Source: Streptomyces tardus
GTDB lineage: Bacteria > Actinomycetota > Actinomycetes > Streptomycetales > Streptomycetaceae
Length of the DNA stretch: 64,000 nt
Direction of reading: 5' to 3'
Assembly: GCF_018101125.2 (NCBI RefSeq)
Contig: NZ_JAELVF020000004.1
Location: 124,001-188,000 of the forward strand
Below the pieces are notes generated by a model. The model saw only the letters and a list, made by a program, of their open reading frames with translations. It was not told the DNA's origin and did not search any database. This document shows positions 46,661 through 55,382 of this stretch, piece by piece (position 1 is the first letter of the stretch; every line of letters begins with the position of its first letter). Position numbers and translations under genes: made by a program.

Positions 46661-47070
46661 TGGCCTACGAGATCGAGAAGCCCGACGAGCAGTGGCGGGC
46701 GGAGCTCACCCCGCAGGAGTACCGCGTGCTGCGCCAGGCCGGCACCGAGCCGGCGTTCACCGGCGAGTACACCGACAGCAAGGCGGAGGGGGTGTACGAG
46801 TGCCGCGCCTGCGGCGCCGAGCTCTTCCGCTCACGCACCAAGTTCGACTCGCACTGCGGGTGGCCGAGCTTCTACGACCCGTCGAGCAGCGACGCCGTGG
46901 AGCTGCTCAGCGACACCTCCATGGGCATGGCCCGCACCGAGGTCCGCTGCGCGCGCTGCGGGTCCCACCTCGGGCATGTCTTCGAGGGCGAGGGCTACCC
47001 GACGCCGACCGATCAGCGCTACTGCATCAACAGCGTCTCGCTGCGGCTGACTCCGACGTCCGACAGCTGA
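46660..47070 (+). CDS. msrB: Peptide-methionine (R)-S-oxide reductase
   Basis: MsrB repairs oxidised methionine in proteins. The 136-aa product has the zinc cysteines C48, C51, C97 and C100 and the catalytic cysteine C122 in RYCINSVSLRL. FDSHCGWPSFYDP and GSHLGHVFEGEGYPTP are typical. The start codon overlaps the murC stop. A hairpin follows the stop. Its pairing with murC is by arrangement only; no shared function is implied. Confidence 0.95.
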   Translation: MAYEIEKPDEQWRAELTPQEYRVLRQAGTEPAFTGEYTDSKAEGVYECRACGAELFRSRTKFDSHCGWPSFYDPSSSDAVELLSDTSMGMARTEVRCARCGSHLGHVFEGEGYPTPTDQRYCINSVSLRLTPTSDS

Positions 47071-47080
47071 ACTCCCCTCG

Positions 47081-47108
47081 CTCCGGGGCTCGTTCAGTGG
47101 CCCCGGAG
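47081..47108 (+). terminator. Terminator of murC-msrB
   Basis: CTCCGGGGC pairs with GCCCCGGAG around a 10-nt loop, 10 bp after the msrB stop. Confidence 0.65.
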
Positions 47109-47205
47109 CCCGACCGGCCCGGCGGGGCGCAGTGGTCGGGCCCCGCGGTCGGAGCGCGGCGGGCACCGGTGAACCGCCCCCGGGCGCAGGCGAGTTGAAG
47201 GCGGG

Positions 47206-47757
47206 TCAGGGGGCGGTGAGCCGGAAGCCCACCCGCCCGAAGCGCACCCGGTCGCCGGGCCGTACGGTGACGGCGCCGGTGATGCGCCGTTCGTTGACCC
47301 AGGTGCCGTTGGAGGAGCCGAGGTCGCGCAGAGTCCAGCCCTGCCCGGTGTAGCGCACCTGCGCGTGCGCCCGCGAGACCGTGTGGTCGGTCAGGCGCAG
47401 GATCGATCCCGGAGCGCGACCGATGGAGAGCGCGTACGGCCCGGAGGCGGGCAGCAGCAGCTCGGGCAGGTCCTCGGCCGTCCATGCCCGGCGGAGCCTG
47501 CCGCGCAGGGAGGCCATCCGCGAGACCGCGCGGACCATCGGGCCCTCGGCAGGCAGGAGTTGGGGGCGCCCGAGGTCGTGCAACACCTTGTGCAGCTCGT
47601 CGGCGCTCTGCGCCTGGAGGATCAGCTCCACCCGGCTCGCGAACGTGTCCTGGGAGACCTGACCCCGCACCGCGCTCTCCCGCAGCAGGCTCAGCGCCCG
47701 GTCCCGCTCCGCATCCGACAGACGCGGCGGGACGGCACGGAATTCGAGCGAGGTCAT
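47206..47757 (-). CDS. DUF1707 and FHA domain protein
   Basis: This 183-aa protein starts with a DUF1707 segment (LSDAERDRALSLLRESAVRG, QVSQDTFASRVELILQAQ) and ends with a forkhead-associated domain. The FHA signature includes SIGRAPGSILRLTDHTVSRA, AQVRYTGQGWTLRDLGSSNG and TWVNERRI. FHA domains read phosphothreonine, so it probably works with a Ser/Thr kinase. No kinase is in the window. The gene diverges from the acetyltransferase. Confidence 0.9.
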   Translation of the reverse strand: MTSLEFRAVPPRLSDAERDRALSLLRESAVRGQVSQDTFASRVELILQAQSADELHKVLHDLGRPQLLPAEGPMVRAVSRMASLRGRLRRAWTAEDLPELLLPASGPYALSIGRAPGSILRLTDHTVSRAHAQVRYTGQGWTLRDLGSSNGTWVNERRITGAVTVRPGDRVRFGRVGFRLTAP

Positions 47758-48092
47758 GGACAGGCATTCTTCCGGTCGGTTCGGTCACTGTCCAGACGAG
47801 TTCGGGGGTCCGCAGCCGCCGAATTCGGGCCTGTACGCCGCCGCGTGTCACGGACGTGCCGAAGGGGGCGCCGCTCCGGAAGGTTCCGGCTCGCGCGCAG
47901 CCCACCCGAAAAGCAGATGCGGAGCGCGCACGGCACGGCGTACCGTCACGGCGACGCTCGCAGTCGCACGACCGAGGAAGAGGAAGGGGGCGAGCCCGAT
48001 GCCGATCCACCGCATTTCGCGCTCCCGTCCGTCGCACCGGGCGTCACGGATCTGACCGGGGGCGCAATTCCGCCCTTCCGGAAGGAAACCCC
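47758..48092. other. Intergenic region between FHA and GNAT genes
   Basis: This 335-bp gap between divergent genes holds no convincing gene. A GGAAGG ribosome site stands before GTG 48093. Any promoters for the two genes are not distinguishable by eye. Confidence 0.5.
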
Positions 48093-48998
48093 GTGACCGC
48101 TCTGGTCGTTCGCACGCTCGCCGAGTCCGAGGCGCGTGCCGTCTTCACCTCCCTGCCCGACGCCGGCCTGGTGGGCAGGCCACTGCTGGGCCGCCCCTAC
48201 CGCACGCTTGCCGAGGGCGGCGAGTACCGCCCCGACTGGACGTGGGTCGCCGAGCGCGACGGCGTCGTGGTCGCCCGGGCCGCCTGGTGGGCGGCCCCGG
48301 AGGACCGGGAGCCCCTGGTGCTGGACTGGTTCGACTGCCCCGACCAGGAGGCCGGTGTCGAGCTGCTGCGCGCGATGCCGCGCCACCCCGAGTACGAACT
48401 GATCCTGCCCGCCGGCTGGCGCAATGGCCCGCGGGTGTACGCCGAGGCCAACAGTCGTATCGAGGCGGCGCGTTCGGCCGGCTACCGCGAGCTGGTCGAG
48501 CGCTTCACCTACCGCTGGACGCCCGCCGACGGGCTGCCCGAGTGCGGAGATCGGCTGGTCTTCCGCCCGGAGCCGGACGACGGGGTCGTACTGGAACTGC
48601 TGACACGTATCCAGCAGGGCAGCCTGGACGCGCACGAGCAGGCCGCAGGCGACCCGGCGCGGGCGGCGCGCGAGGAGCTGGAGTTCCTCAACTGGTGCCC
48701 CTCGCCCAGGGATTGGTGGCGGGTGGCCTGCACACCGGACGGCGAGGTGGTCGGCTTCCAGGCGCCCGCCCGCAACCCGCACCGGCCGATCGTCGGGTTC
48801 GTCGGCGTCCTGCCGGAGCACCGCGGCCGGGGGTACTCCTACGACCTGCTGGTCGAGTGCACCCGTCAACTGGCGGAGGCGGGTGCGCAGGAGATCGCCG
48901 CCTCCACGGATCTGGGCAACCATCCGATGGCCGCCGCGTTCGCCCGCGCCGGCTACCCGGTCGACCGGCACCGCTACTGCATGGTCCACCCGGGCTGA
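48093..48998 (+). CDS. GNAT family N-acetyltransferase
   Basis: The 301-aa product begins at GTG 48093 behind GGAAGG. Its C-terminal third has the GNAT acetyl-CoA loop (VGFVGVLPEHRGRGYSYDLL) and STDLGNHPMAAAFARAGYPV. The N-terminal half (YRPDWTWVAERDGVVVARAA) also looks GNAT-like, so it may be a tandem fold with one active site. Substrate is unknown. Confidence 0.85.
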   Translation: MTALVVRTLAESEARAVFTSLPDAGLVGRPLLGRPYRTLAEGGEYRPDWTWVAERDGVVVARAAWWAAPEDREPLVLDWFDCPDQEAGVELLRAMPRHPEYELILPAGWRNGPRVYAEANSRIEAARSAGYRELVERFTYRWTPADGLPECGDRLVFRPEPDDGVVLELLTRIQQGSLDAHEQAAGDPARAAREELEFLNWCPSPRDWWRVACTPDGEVVGFQAPARNPHRPIVGFVGVLPEHRGRGYSYDLLVECTRQLAEAGAQEIAASTDLGNHPMAAAFARAGYPVDRHRYCMVHPG

Positions 48999-49220
48999 CC
49001 GCACCCGGACGGCCGCCCGCGGGAGTCGCGCACTCCGGTGGGCGGCCGGCCCACGTTCGGTGTGCGGTACGGACCGTCCGCGCCGCGGGCCGGAAGGCGG
49101 CTGAGTGCTGCGCGGATCATCAGCAGTACCAAGGGAGTTGATGGGCGATACTGCTGTGACGCACGGCAGGGGAGAAGTAGGCTTCCGTGTCCGGGAGTGG
49201 GGCGGAAGGCAGGTGTGCAG

Positions 49221-50513
49221 GTGAGTTCGGGAGGGCTTCAGCTCCCGTCAGGTGACAGTGGTGCCCCCGAGGGCCGCGGTGCCGGCGATTCCGCGAACGG
49301 CTCGGTGGCGGCGGGCGTACAGCCCGAGACCGTGCCGCTGGCCAGGCCCATGGACATCGGCGTCGACCTCGACTGGGACGCGGCCTCCTGGGCCGAGGTC
49401 CGGGTGCGCGCCGAGCGCGCGGGGCGGGCGTACATCTGGCTCAACCTCGTCGAGCAGCGGCTGCGTGCGGTGGTCGCCGGAGTGCTGCTACCCATCTACG
49501 AGCCGGTCCACGGCGACGAGTGGGTTGTCGCCGCTGCCGGGCCCACCGGCCAGGAGTGGGTGCAGCGGGCGGTGGCCGTGCGCGAGGTGAGCCGCCGCAA
49601 GGGGTACGTCCTCGACCCCGCCGACGACAATCTGCTCTCCTTCCTCACGCTGCCGCAGCTGCGCGAACTGATGGTGCAGCACTGGCCCTGTTACGAGCAG
49701 TACTTCGACCAGCGGCGCGAGCTCGAACTGGCCCTGGACGAACTGGAGGTGGCCCGCAGCGCGGTTTCGCGCAACCGCGCGCTGCCCGCCACCGTGCTGG
49801 CCCACGCGGAACGCACCTCCGCACGGCTGCTGGAGCTGCTCGGCCCCGCGGACAGCTGCGCGCCCTCGGCCGGACGGCTGCCGGTGGACGCGATGGAGCA
49901 GCTGGTGGGCGACCGGTTCGCGGACGTGGTGGGTGTTCACCGCGACCGGGTGCGGTTGCAGCGGCAGTTGCCGGCCGAGGACCTGTTCGGCGGGGCGCGC
50001 CGGATCGACGCCATGGGGATAGGCCTCAACCTGCTCGTGCAGAACTACTCGGGGCGCCGGCTGGTGCGACTGGCCGAGTCCGGCTGCCGGATGCGGCTGC
50101 TCTTCCTGAACCCGGCCAGCAGCGCGGTGCGTCGACGTGAGCGTGAACTCGGCCTCAAGCGCGGCGAGTTGAGCCGCGCCGTGGAGATGAACATCCTGCA
50201 CATGCGGCGGGTGCGCTCCCGGGTGCGGGACAGCGGCGCCGTGGACATCCAGGTCTCGGACGAGACTCCGCGCTTCACCGCGTACATGGTGGACGGCGAC
50301 GGCCCGGACGGCCTGGCCGTGGTGCAGTCCTATCTGCGCCGCTCGCGCGGCATGGAGGCGCCGGTGCTGGTGCTGCGCGGCGGAGGCCGAGCGCCGCTCC
50401 GGCACGACAGCGACAGCCGCCCGGGCGGGTACCGGAGCGAGGACGACGGCCTGTTCGGCACGTACTGGGACGAGTTCGAGGCGGCCTGGAAGGACGCCCG
50501 CTCGGTGTCCTGA
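49221..50513 (+). CDS. SAV2148-type HEPN domain protein
   Basis: From GTG 49221 the product is 430 aa; an in-frame GTG at 49215 is possible. It matches the Streptomyces SAV2148 family from memory: LARPMDIGVDLDWDAASWAE, RAYIWLNLVEQRLRAVVAGV, ELMVQHWPCYEQYFDQRREL and GIGLNLLVQNYSGRRLVRLA. HEPN domains often are RNases or their partners in conflict systems, but a clear RxxxxH catalytic motif is not obvious here. It stands alone, with no toxin or antitoxin gene beside it. Function is unknown. Confidence 0.8.
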   Translation: MSSGGLQLPSGDSGAPEGRGAGDSANGSVAAGVQPETVPLARPMDIGVDLDWDAASWAEVRVRAERAGRAYIWLNLVEQRLRAVVAGVLLPIYEPVHGDEWVVAAAGPTGQEWVQRAVAVREVSRRKGYVLDPADDNLLSFLTLPQLRELMVQHWPCYEQYFDQRRELELALDELEVARSAVSRNRALPATVLAHAERTSARLLELLGPADSCAPSAGRLPVDAMEQLVGDRFADVVGVHRDRVRLQRQLPAEDLFGGARRIDAMGIGLNLLVQNYSGRRLVRLAESGCRMRLLFLNPASSAVRRRERELGLKRGELSRAVEMNILHMRRVRSRVRDSGAVDIQVSDETPRFTAYMVDGDGPDGLAVVQSYLRRSRGMEAPVLVLRGGGRAPLRHDSDSRPGGYRSEDDGLFGTYWDEFEAAWKDARSVS

Positions 50514-51052
50514 CCCCGCGGAGCACGCTCGGGCGTGTCCGTACGGGCGCGAGCCCGCTCGGGCGTGTCCGTACGGCGAGCGTCGACCCGGGTGCCTGTG
50601 AACGTCGGCCGGTGCGACGGGCGGAGCACGTGGGGCAAAGGTGCGTCAAAGTCGGGGCAAAGCCAGGGCAATGGGTGCGGCGACGGCTCGGCTGCTGTCC
50701 GAATCCGGACGGAGCCAACGGCAACTCCCGCTCGAACCCCACGGGTTGGTCGAGCATCCGGATTGGTGTCGGCTCGTCTGCCAGGGTGCTGGAATCGCCC
50801 AGGGTGTCGCTTTTCAACTTCCTTATGCTGCTATGAAGTTACGCAAGGATGTTGTGTATGTCACACGTGCGGCGAATGGTTGAGCGAGGGGCCTCTTTCG
50901 GACAGAGTTGCGAACCAACCGAACGGGGTGAGGTCGGGATCTCCCAACTGAGGGCGACCCCAACTGCCTTGCCGGTTCGACTGCTGCGTGACGACGACCA
51001 CGTCCGTGGCGCAGCGACCGCCCCCCACAGAATTACGAGGAGGACCCTCGTC
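50514..51052. other. Upstream region of the subtilase gene
   Basis: This 539-bp gap begins with two copies of GCTCGGGCGTGTCCGTACGG (50526-50545 and 50558-50577). A distinctly AT-rich strip at 50810-50880 probably holds the protease promoter. A short frame at 50833-50883 (16 codons, with a TTA) is too small to call. The ribosome site of the protease is ACGAGGAGGA. Confidence 0.55.
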
Positions 51053-52276
51053 ATGGCTCAGCACAAGAGCTCCAAGCGCCGTATGTCCCTGGCCATCGGT
51101 GCAGCAGTCGCCGTTGCCGCCGGTGCCACCCTGATGGCCCTGCCCGCCGGTGCCTCCCAGGCCGAGGGCACCGTCTTCGGCGCCAACGCCAAGGGCGCCA
51201 TCGACGGCAGCTACGTCGTTCTGCTGAAGGACGGCCAGGTCGGCGCGGCCAAGGCCGGCAAGGACCTGGTGTCCGAGTACGGCGGCAAGGTCAGCAAGAC
51301 CTACGGTTCCACCATCAACGGCTTCTCGGCCAAGGGCCTGTCGGAGGCCGAGGCCAAGCGCCTCGCCGCCGACTCGTCGGTCGACAAGGTCGTGCAGAAC
51401 AAGAAGTTCTCCATCAACGCGACGCAGGACAACCCGCCGTCGTGGGGTCTGGACCGTATCGACCAGGCCGAGACCGCCGGTGACGACGCCTACAACTACC
51501 CGGACAGCGCGGGTGAGGGCGTCACCGCCTACGTCATCGACACCGGTGTGAACATCGAGCACTCCGACTTCGAGGGCCGTGCGACCCACGGCTTCGACGC
51601 GGTCGACGGTGACGAGGACGCGGACGACGGCAACGGCCACGGCACCCACGTCGCCGGCACCATCGCCGGTGCCGCGCACGGTGTGGCCAAGAAGGCCGAC
51701 GTCGTCGCGGTCCGCGTGCTGGACGACGCGGGCTCGGGCACCACCGAGGGCGTCATCGCCGGCATCGACTGGGTCACCGAGAACGCTTCGGGCCCGGCCG
51801 TCGCCAACATGTCGCTCGGTGGCGGCGCGGACGAGGCGCTGGACGCCGCCGTCCAGAAGTCCATCGACGCGGGCATCACCTACACCCTCGCCGCGGGCAA
51901 CGAGTCCAGCGACGCCGGTCAGGGTTCGCCGGCCCGTGTGGAGGACGGCATCACCGTCGCCTCCAGCACGGACGCCGACGAGCAGTCCAGCTTCTCCAAC
52001 TACGGTTCGGTCGTGGACATCTACGCGCCGGGCTCGGACATCACCGCTCCCTGGATCGGTGGTCCGGACGAGGTCGAGACCATCTCGGGCACCTCGATGG
52101 CCGCCCCGCACGTGGCCGGCGCCGCGGCGCTGTACCTCGGTGAGAACGGCGAGGCCGCCCCGGCCGACGTCGAGGCCGCGCTCGTCGAGGCCGGCACCAA
52201 GGACGCCATCACCAACCCGGGTGCGGACACCGACAACGTGCTGCTGAACGTCGGCACCGGTGAGGCCGCCAAGTGA
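51053..52276 (+). CDS. Secreted subtilisin-family serine protease (S8)
   Basis: This 407-aa preproprotein has a signal peptide (basic start, then LAIGAAVAVAAGATLMALPA), an I9 inhibitor propeptide (GSYVVLLKDGQVG to VVQNKKFSIN) and a mature domain from about residue 126. The catalytic triad is D163 (AYVIDTGVN), H196 (NGHGTHVAGTIAG) and S348 (ISGTSMAAPHVAGA), with the oxyanion Asn in LAAGNESSD. It is probably an extracellular alkaline protease used in scavenging or mycelial turnover. It is a single gene closed by a strong terminator. Confidence 0.95.
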   Translation: MAQHKSSKRRMSLAIGAAVAVAAGATLMALPAGASQAEGTVFGANAKGAIDGSYVVLLKDGQVGAAKAGKDLVSEYGGKVSKTYGSTINGFSAKGLSEAEAKRLAADSSVDKVVQNKKFSINATQDNPPSWGLDRIDQAETAGDDAYNYPDSAGEGVTAYVIDTGVNIEHSDFEGRATHGFDAVDGDEDADDGNGHGTHVAGTIAGAAHGVAKKADVVAVRVLDDAGSGTTEGVIAGIDWVTENASGPAVANMSLGGGADEALDAAVQKSIDAGITYTLAAGNESSDAGQGSPARVEDGITVASSTDADEQSSFSNYGSVVDIYAPGSDITAPWIGGPDEVETISGTSMAAPHVAGAAALYLGENGEAAPADVEAALVEAGTKDAITNPGADTDNVLLNVGTGEAAK

Positions 52277-52322
52277 GCATCGCTCACCACGGCTGACCCC
52301 CGCTCAGGGGTCGAGTGACAAC

Positions 52323-52362
52323 GAGCCGCCCGCCACCTCCTTCGGGAAGTGGCGGGCGGCTC
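52323..52362 (+). terminator. Terminator of the subtilase gene
   Basis: GAGCCGCCCGCCAC pairs perfectly with GTGGCGGGCGGCTC (14 bp) around a 12-nt loop, 46 bp after the stop. Confidence 0.85.
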
Positions 52363-52537
52363 TGCGTGTTCACGAGGCACCCGGGGCCGCGAGCGGCGCC
52401 CCGACGACCGGCCCGGGGCGCGTCCGGTCTGCGGCGTCCGGGGCGAGGTGTCCGGGTCCGCGGTGTCCGGGTCCGCGGTGACGACCCGACCGCGGCGGGA
52501 GCGGCGCCCGGGTGCCGGGTGCGTCGCCCGCGGTGGT

Positions 52538-53527
52538 TCAACTCCCCGGTCCGGCCAGTGCGTCGGCCTCCTCCCGGGCGGTGAGGCCGGCGGCCCTTCG
52601 GGGGTGGGTGAACTCGACCGGCGGGCCGGCGGAGAGCCACTCCCAGGTGTCGGCGACTGTCTCCCGCAGCGGTCGGCAGCGCAGTCCGGCCGCCAGCGCG
52701 CGGCTCACGTCGGCGCGGTGCATGGTGTCGTGGAGCTCGCCCGGCGGGATCCAGACGGGCAGCTGGTTCCACGGCTCCAGGCCGGCCGCCTCGATCTCCT
52801 CGGGCGTGCGCCACACCAACTCCGCGTCCGAACCGGTGAGTTGGACACAGGTGGTGAGCAGCTCGTCCATGGTGGCGTGTCCCGACGGGGAGACGGTGTT
52901 GAAGGCGCCGCCGACGCCCGCGTCCACGGCCCGCAACGTCCAGCGCGCCAGGTCCTGGGCGTCGATGTACTGGAGCGGCAGATCGCGGGGGCCCGGCGCC
53001 AGAACCCGCCCGCCCCGCGCGATCCGTCGCAGCCACCACGGGAGTCGGCCCACGTTCTCGTAGCGGCCGAGGACCAGCCCGGCGCGCAGCAGCAGGGAGC
53101 GGTCACCGAAGAACTCCCGCACCGCCAGTTCACCGCCGCGCTTGTTGGTGGGGTAGTCGACGAACCCGGCGTCGGCGAAGGCGTCCACCAGGGGCGCGTC
53201 CTCGTCCGCGCCGGCCGGTGTCGGCTGGGCGTACACGGACCGGGTGGAGACATAGGCGTAGTGGGCGACCCGGTCCGCGAGCAGCGCGGCCGAGCGGCGC
53301 ACCACCCGGGGAGCGCCGGTCCAGGTGTCGTAGACGGCGTCCCATTCGCCGCCGTCGAGAGCGTCGAGCCCGTCGTCCGTCTCGCGGTCGCCGACGAGCG
53401 CGCGTACGCCCTGCGGTGCGGGTCTGGTGCCGCGGCTCAGTACGGTGACCTCGTGACCTGCGGCGACGGCCTCCTCGGCCATCACCCGGCCGACGAAGTC
53501 CGTTCCGCCAAGAATCAGTAGTCGCAT
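52538..53527 (-). CDS. NAD-dependent epimerase/reductase-like protein
   Basis: This 329-aa protein is an extended short-chain dehydrogenase, with a N-terminal Rossmann GGTDFVGRVMAEEAVAAGHE and a YVSTRSVY motif near residue 95. PLQYIDAQDLARWTLRAVDA matches isoflavone-reductase/epimerase relatives. The usual YxxxK is replaced by a YPTNKRGGE-type segment, which keeps Lys. The substrate is unknown. The start is ATG 53527. The gene is on the same strand as the rhodanese and cysteine dioxygenase genes but 185 bp downstream. Confidence 0.8.
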   Translation of the reverse strand: MRLLILGGTDFVGRVMAEEAVAAGHEVTVLSRGTRPAPQGVRALVGDRETDDGLDALDGGEWDAVYDTWTGAPRVVRRSAALLADRVAHYAYVSTRSVYAQPTPAGADEDAPLVDAFADAGFVDYPTNKRGGELAVREFFGDRSLLLRAGLVLGRYENVGRLPWWLRRIARGGRVLAPGPRDLPLQYIDAQDLARWTLRAVDAGVGGAFNTVSPSGHATMDELLTTCVQLTGSDAELVWRTPEEIEAAGLEPWNQLPVWIPPGELHDTMHRADVSRALAAGLRCRPLRETVADTWEWLSAGPPVEFTHPRRAAGLTAREEADALAGPGS

Positions 53528-53696
53528 GCCGTCATGGTGCGCTCGGCGGGCGAGAGTTGGCGGCGGGTCGGCTCCCGGCGTAATCGCCCAGGGCGAACGG
53601 TCGTGTTCGCGTGCGCGGTGCGGGCGCCGGGACGTGTGGCGTACGCGCCCGGCTGTGAACCGCGGGCAGGCCGCGGGTGCTCGGCGGTCTCGCCGC

Positions 53697-53745
53697 CGAC
53701 CAGCGCGCCGGCTATCGCGCCCTCGGTGCGTCGCCGGTCGGCGGG
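53697..53745 (+). repeat. 49-bp direct repeat at the rhodanese 3' end
   Basis: Bases 53697-53745 are identical to 53957-54005, which lie inside the rhodanese coding sequence. The distal copy is read in another frame and supplies the final nine codons and the stop of the gene. It therefore looks like a copied block joined to the gene end. Confidence 0.85.
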
Positions 53746-54182
53746 AGGACGGGCAGGCCCGCCCGGCGCCAGGCGCGGAAACCGCCGTCCAGATCTGTGG
53801 CGCGGGTGAGCCCGATGTGCCGCAGGGAGGCGGCGGCCAGGGTCGAGGCGTACCCCTCGTCGCAGAAGACGATCCAGTGGATGCCGAGGTCCGTGGCCTG
53901 CGGCAGCGCGCCCTCGTTGTACGGGTCCAGTCGCCACTCCAGATGGTTGCGCTCGACGACCAGCGCGCCGGCTATCGCGCCCTCGGTGCGTCGCCGGTCG
54001 GCGGGCCGGGTGTCGACCAGTACGGCGCCCTCCGCCACGGCGGCGAGCGCCGCGGCCGGGCCCGGACGCTCTAAGGTGGCCCGGAGCGCGGCCAGATGTG
54101 CGTCGATGCCACCGGCCTCCGCTTCCTGCGCGGGGTGGTCGGGCGCGTGCTCGACGGCGGTGCGGGACGGGTCGGCGGTCAA
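53712..54182 (-). CDS. Rhodanese-type sulfurtransferase
   Basis: This 156-aa protein has one rhodanese domain with VLVDTRPADRRRTEGAIAGA at the front, HWIVFCDEGYASTLAAASLR around the active cysteine and ATDLDGGFRAWRRAGLPVLP near the end. Rhodaneses move sulfane sulfur and often accompany cysteine dioxygenase. It starts at TTG 54182, overlapping the cysteine dioxygenase stop (TTGA). The last nine residues come from a 49-bp direct repeat and may not be native. Confidence 0.85.
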   Translation of the reverse strand: MTADPSRTAVEHAPDHPAQEAEAGGIDAHLAALRATLERPGPAAALAAVAEGAVLVDTRPADRRRTEGAIAGALVVERNHLEWRLDPYNEGALPQATDLGIHWIVFCDEGYASTLAAASLRHIGLTRATDLDGGFRAWRRAGLPVLPPTGDAPRAR

Positions 54183-54694
54183 CGGTCGACTCCTTCGGTG
54201 CGTACCAACTCCACGCTGCCGTCGTCGAGTTGACGGTAGTAGGACATCGCGGCGAGCGCGGGGGAGTAGGCGTGGATGCTCACCGCCGGCTCGGCGGAGA
54301 GGTTGGTGACCCGGTGCGTGTGGCGCGGGCCGAAGGCGCGGATGGACCCGGTCGGCAGCTCCCACGGCGTGGGGTGCACGGGGTGCGGCGACCGCGGGAA
54401 GGTGCGTTCGGTGAGTGCGCCGCGCACGACGGTGAAGGCGCCACTGGCCCCGCCGTGGTCGTGGATCTCGGTGCCCTGGCCGGGCAGCCAGGTCAGCAGC
54501 CACACCTCGTGGGCGTCGGTCACCTCCAGCCGAGTGTAGAACCGCTCCGGCGTGGTGAACTCCGCCTGCGCGGCCCAGAGTTCGGGCCGTGCAGCGAACG
54601 AGCGCACCGTTTCGGAGAGCGCCGTGGGAGTGAGGAGGCTGCTGCCCTGCGCGGGTTCGGAGGTGGGGCCGGCGGGCTGGAGCGTGGTGGACAT
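54179..54694 (-). CDS. Cysteine dioxygenase family protein
   Basis: The 171-aa product is a cupin that oxidises cysteine (or a related thiol) to the sulfinate. The metal ligands are H78 and H80 in EIHDHGGASGAF and H125/H127 in PRHTHRVTN. FTTPERFYTRLEVTDAHEVW is typical of the bacterial branch. The start is ATG 54694. It is first in the minus-strand unit with the rhodanese, and a leader peptide of the sulfur type lies 205 bp upstream. Confidence 0.9.
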   Translation of the reverse strand: MSTTLQPAGPTSEPAQGSSLLTPTALSETVRSFAARPELWAAQAEFTTPERFYTRLEVTDAHEVWLLTWLPGQGTEIHDHGGASGAFTVVRGALTERTFPRSPHPVHPTPWELPTGSIRAFGPRHTHRVTNLSAEPAVSIHAYSPALAAMSYYRQLDDGSVELVRTEGVDR

Positions 54695-54898
54695 CGTGTT
54701 CCCCGGAGGCTGTGGTGAGCGGACGCGGCGGTGGCGCACGCTGCACCGGACGGAAGCGGTGCGAAGAGACGCAGCTGCGCGGAGCAGATGCGTACGCGTC
54801 GTAGAGCCCGAAGCGGGCGGGTGCGGGACGACGCAGGGCGGAGGAAGCCGCGCCCGTGGGAACGGGGCTGCTCGCTGCGGATCAGGGTCGCGCGGCTG

Positions 54899-54985
54899 TC
54901 AGCGTCCGTCGCGGGGACACAGCGCGCTCGCCACGCGGACGAAGTCCACGTGGTGGCGGGCGAAGAGGCGCGTGCCGATCAGCAT
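54899..54985 (-). CDS. Sulfur-type leader peptide upstream of cysteine dioxygenase
   Basis: ATG 54985 opens a 28-codon frame that reads TRLFARHHVDFVRVASALCP and then a short RDGR end. The core R-H-V-D followed by a single late Cys is the pattern of the short putative leader peptides found before sulfur genes in Streptomyces. Translation of such leaders is thought to sense cysteine supply and to control the downstream genes by attenuation. Here the target is the cysteine dioxygenase-rhodanese unit. Confidence 0.7.
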   Translation of the reverse strand: MLIGTRLFARHHVDFVRVASALCPRDGR

Positions 54986-55298
54986 GGCCCCACAGTGGCA
55001 GGGATACCGCACCCGGTCAATCGGCCCCCGCTTCCGACCGCCCCAGGGCGGGGAGCACCGCGCAGAATCGGAGGGGCCTCGGCAGCATGCGGTCGGACAT
55101 CGCCGCGCGGAAGGCGAACCGAGGAGGAACGGCGAAGGTGGGGAGAATTCTCCCCGCTGTGGAAAGGGCCTCCACAGGCTCTTCCGTCGCCGCTGCGGAA
55201 CGCCTCCATCGAGGCGACGGACCTCGGTATTCCCGCATGGCGAGATTCTTCGGGAAAGCGTTGACGACCGACCGGAGTTGATGGCAGGGTCATCGATT
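54986..55298. other. Divergent regulatory region between the two leader peptides
   Basis: This 313-bp gap separates the minus-strand and plus-strand leader peptides and must hold both promoters. Several GGAG-like sites are present. A compact AT-rich hairpin-like patch lies near 55146-55160 (GAGAATTCTCC). I find no clear long operator. Confidence 0.55.
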
Positions 55299-55382
55299 GT
55301 GAGTCAAGCTGAAGTTCTCGTATCGCGTCGCCACGTCGACCTTCGACGTCACGCAAGCGCACTCTGTGCCGCTTGCCGCTGA
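55299..55382 (+). CDS. Sulfur-type leader peptide upstream of the sulfonate operon
   Basis: From GTG 55299 the peptide is 27 aa and contains VSRRHVDLRRHASALC, then AACR and a stop. An in-frame ATG at 55281 would add six residues. It is the same kind of leader as that on the opposite strand: R-R-H-V-D-L and two late Cys residues. It precedes the sulfonate transporter genes by 550 bp. Confidence 0.75.
   Translation: MSQAEVLVSRRHVDLRRHASALCAACR

Noticed and set aside
49221..50513. HEPN protein as a toxin of a new defence pair
   Set aside because: There is no adjacent nucleotidyltransferase or antitoxin and no clear HEPN catalytic motif. It is a conserved single Streptomyces gene.
54552..55382. 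A 276-codon frame that ends with the plus-strand leader peptide
   Set aside because: Only its last 27-33 codons look like protein. The upstream part is arginine-rich shadow sequence running over the opposite leader.
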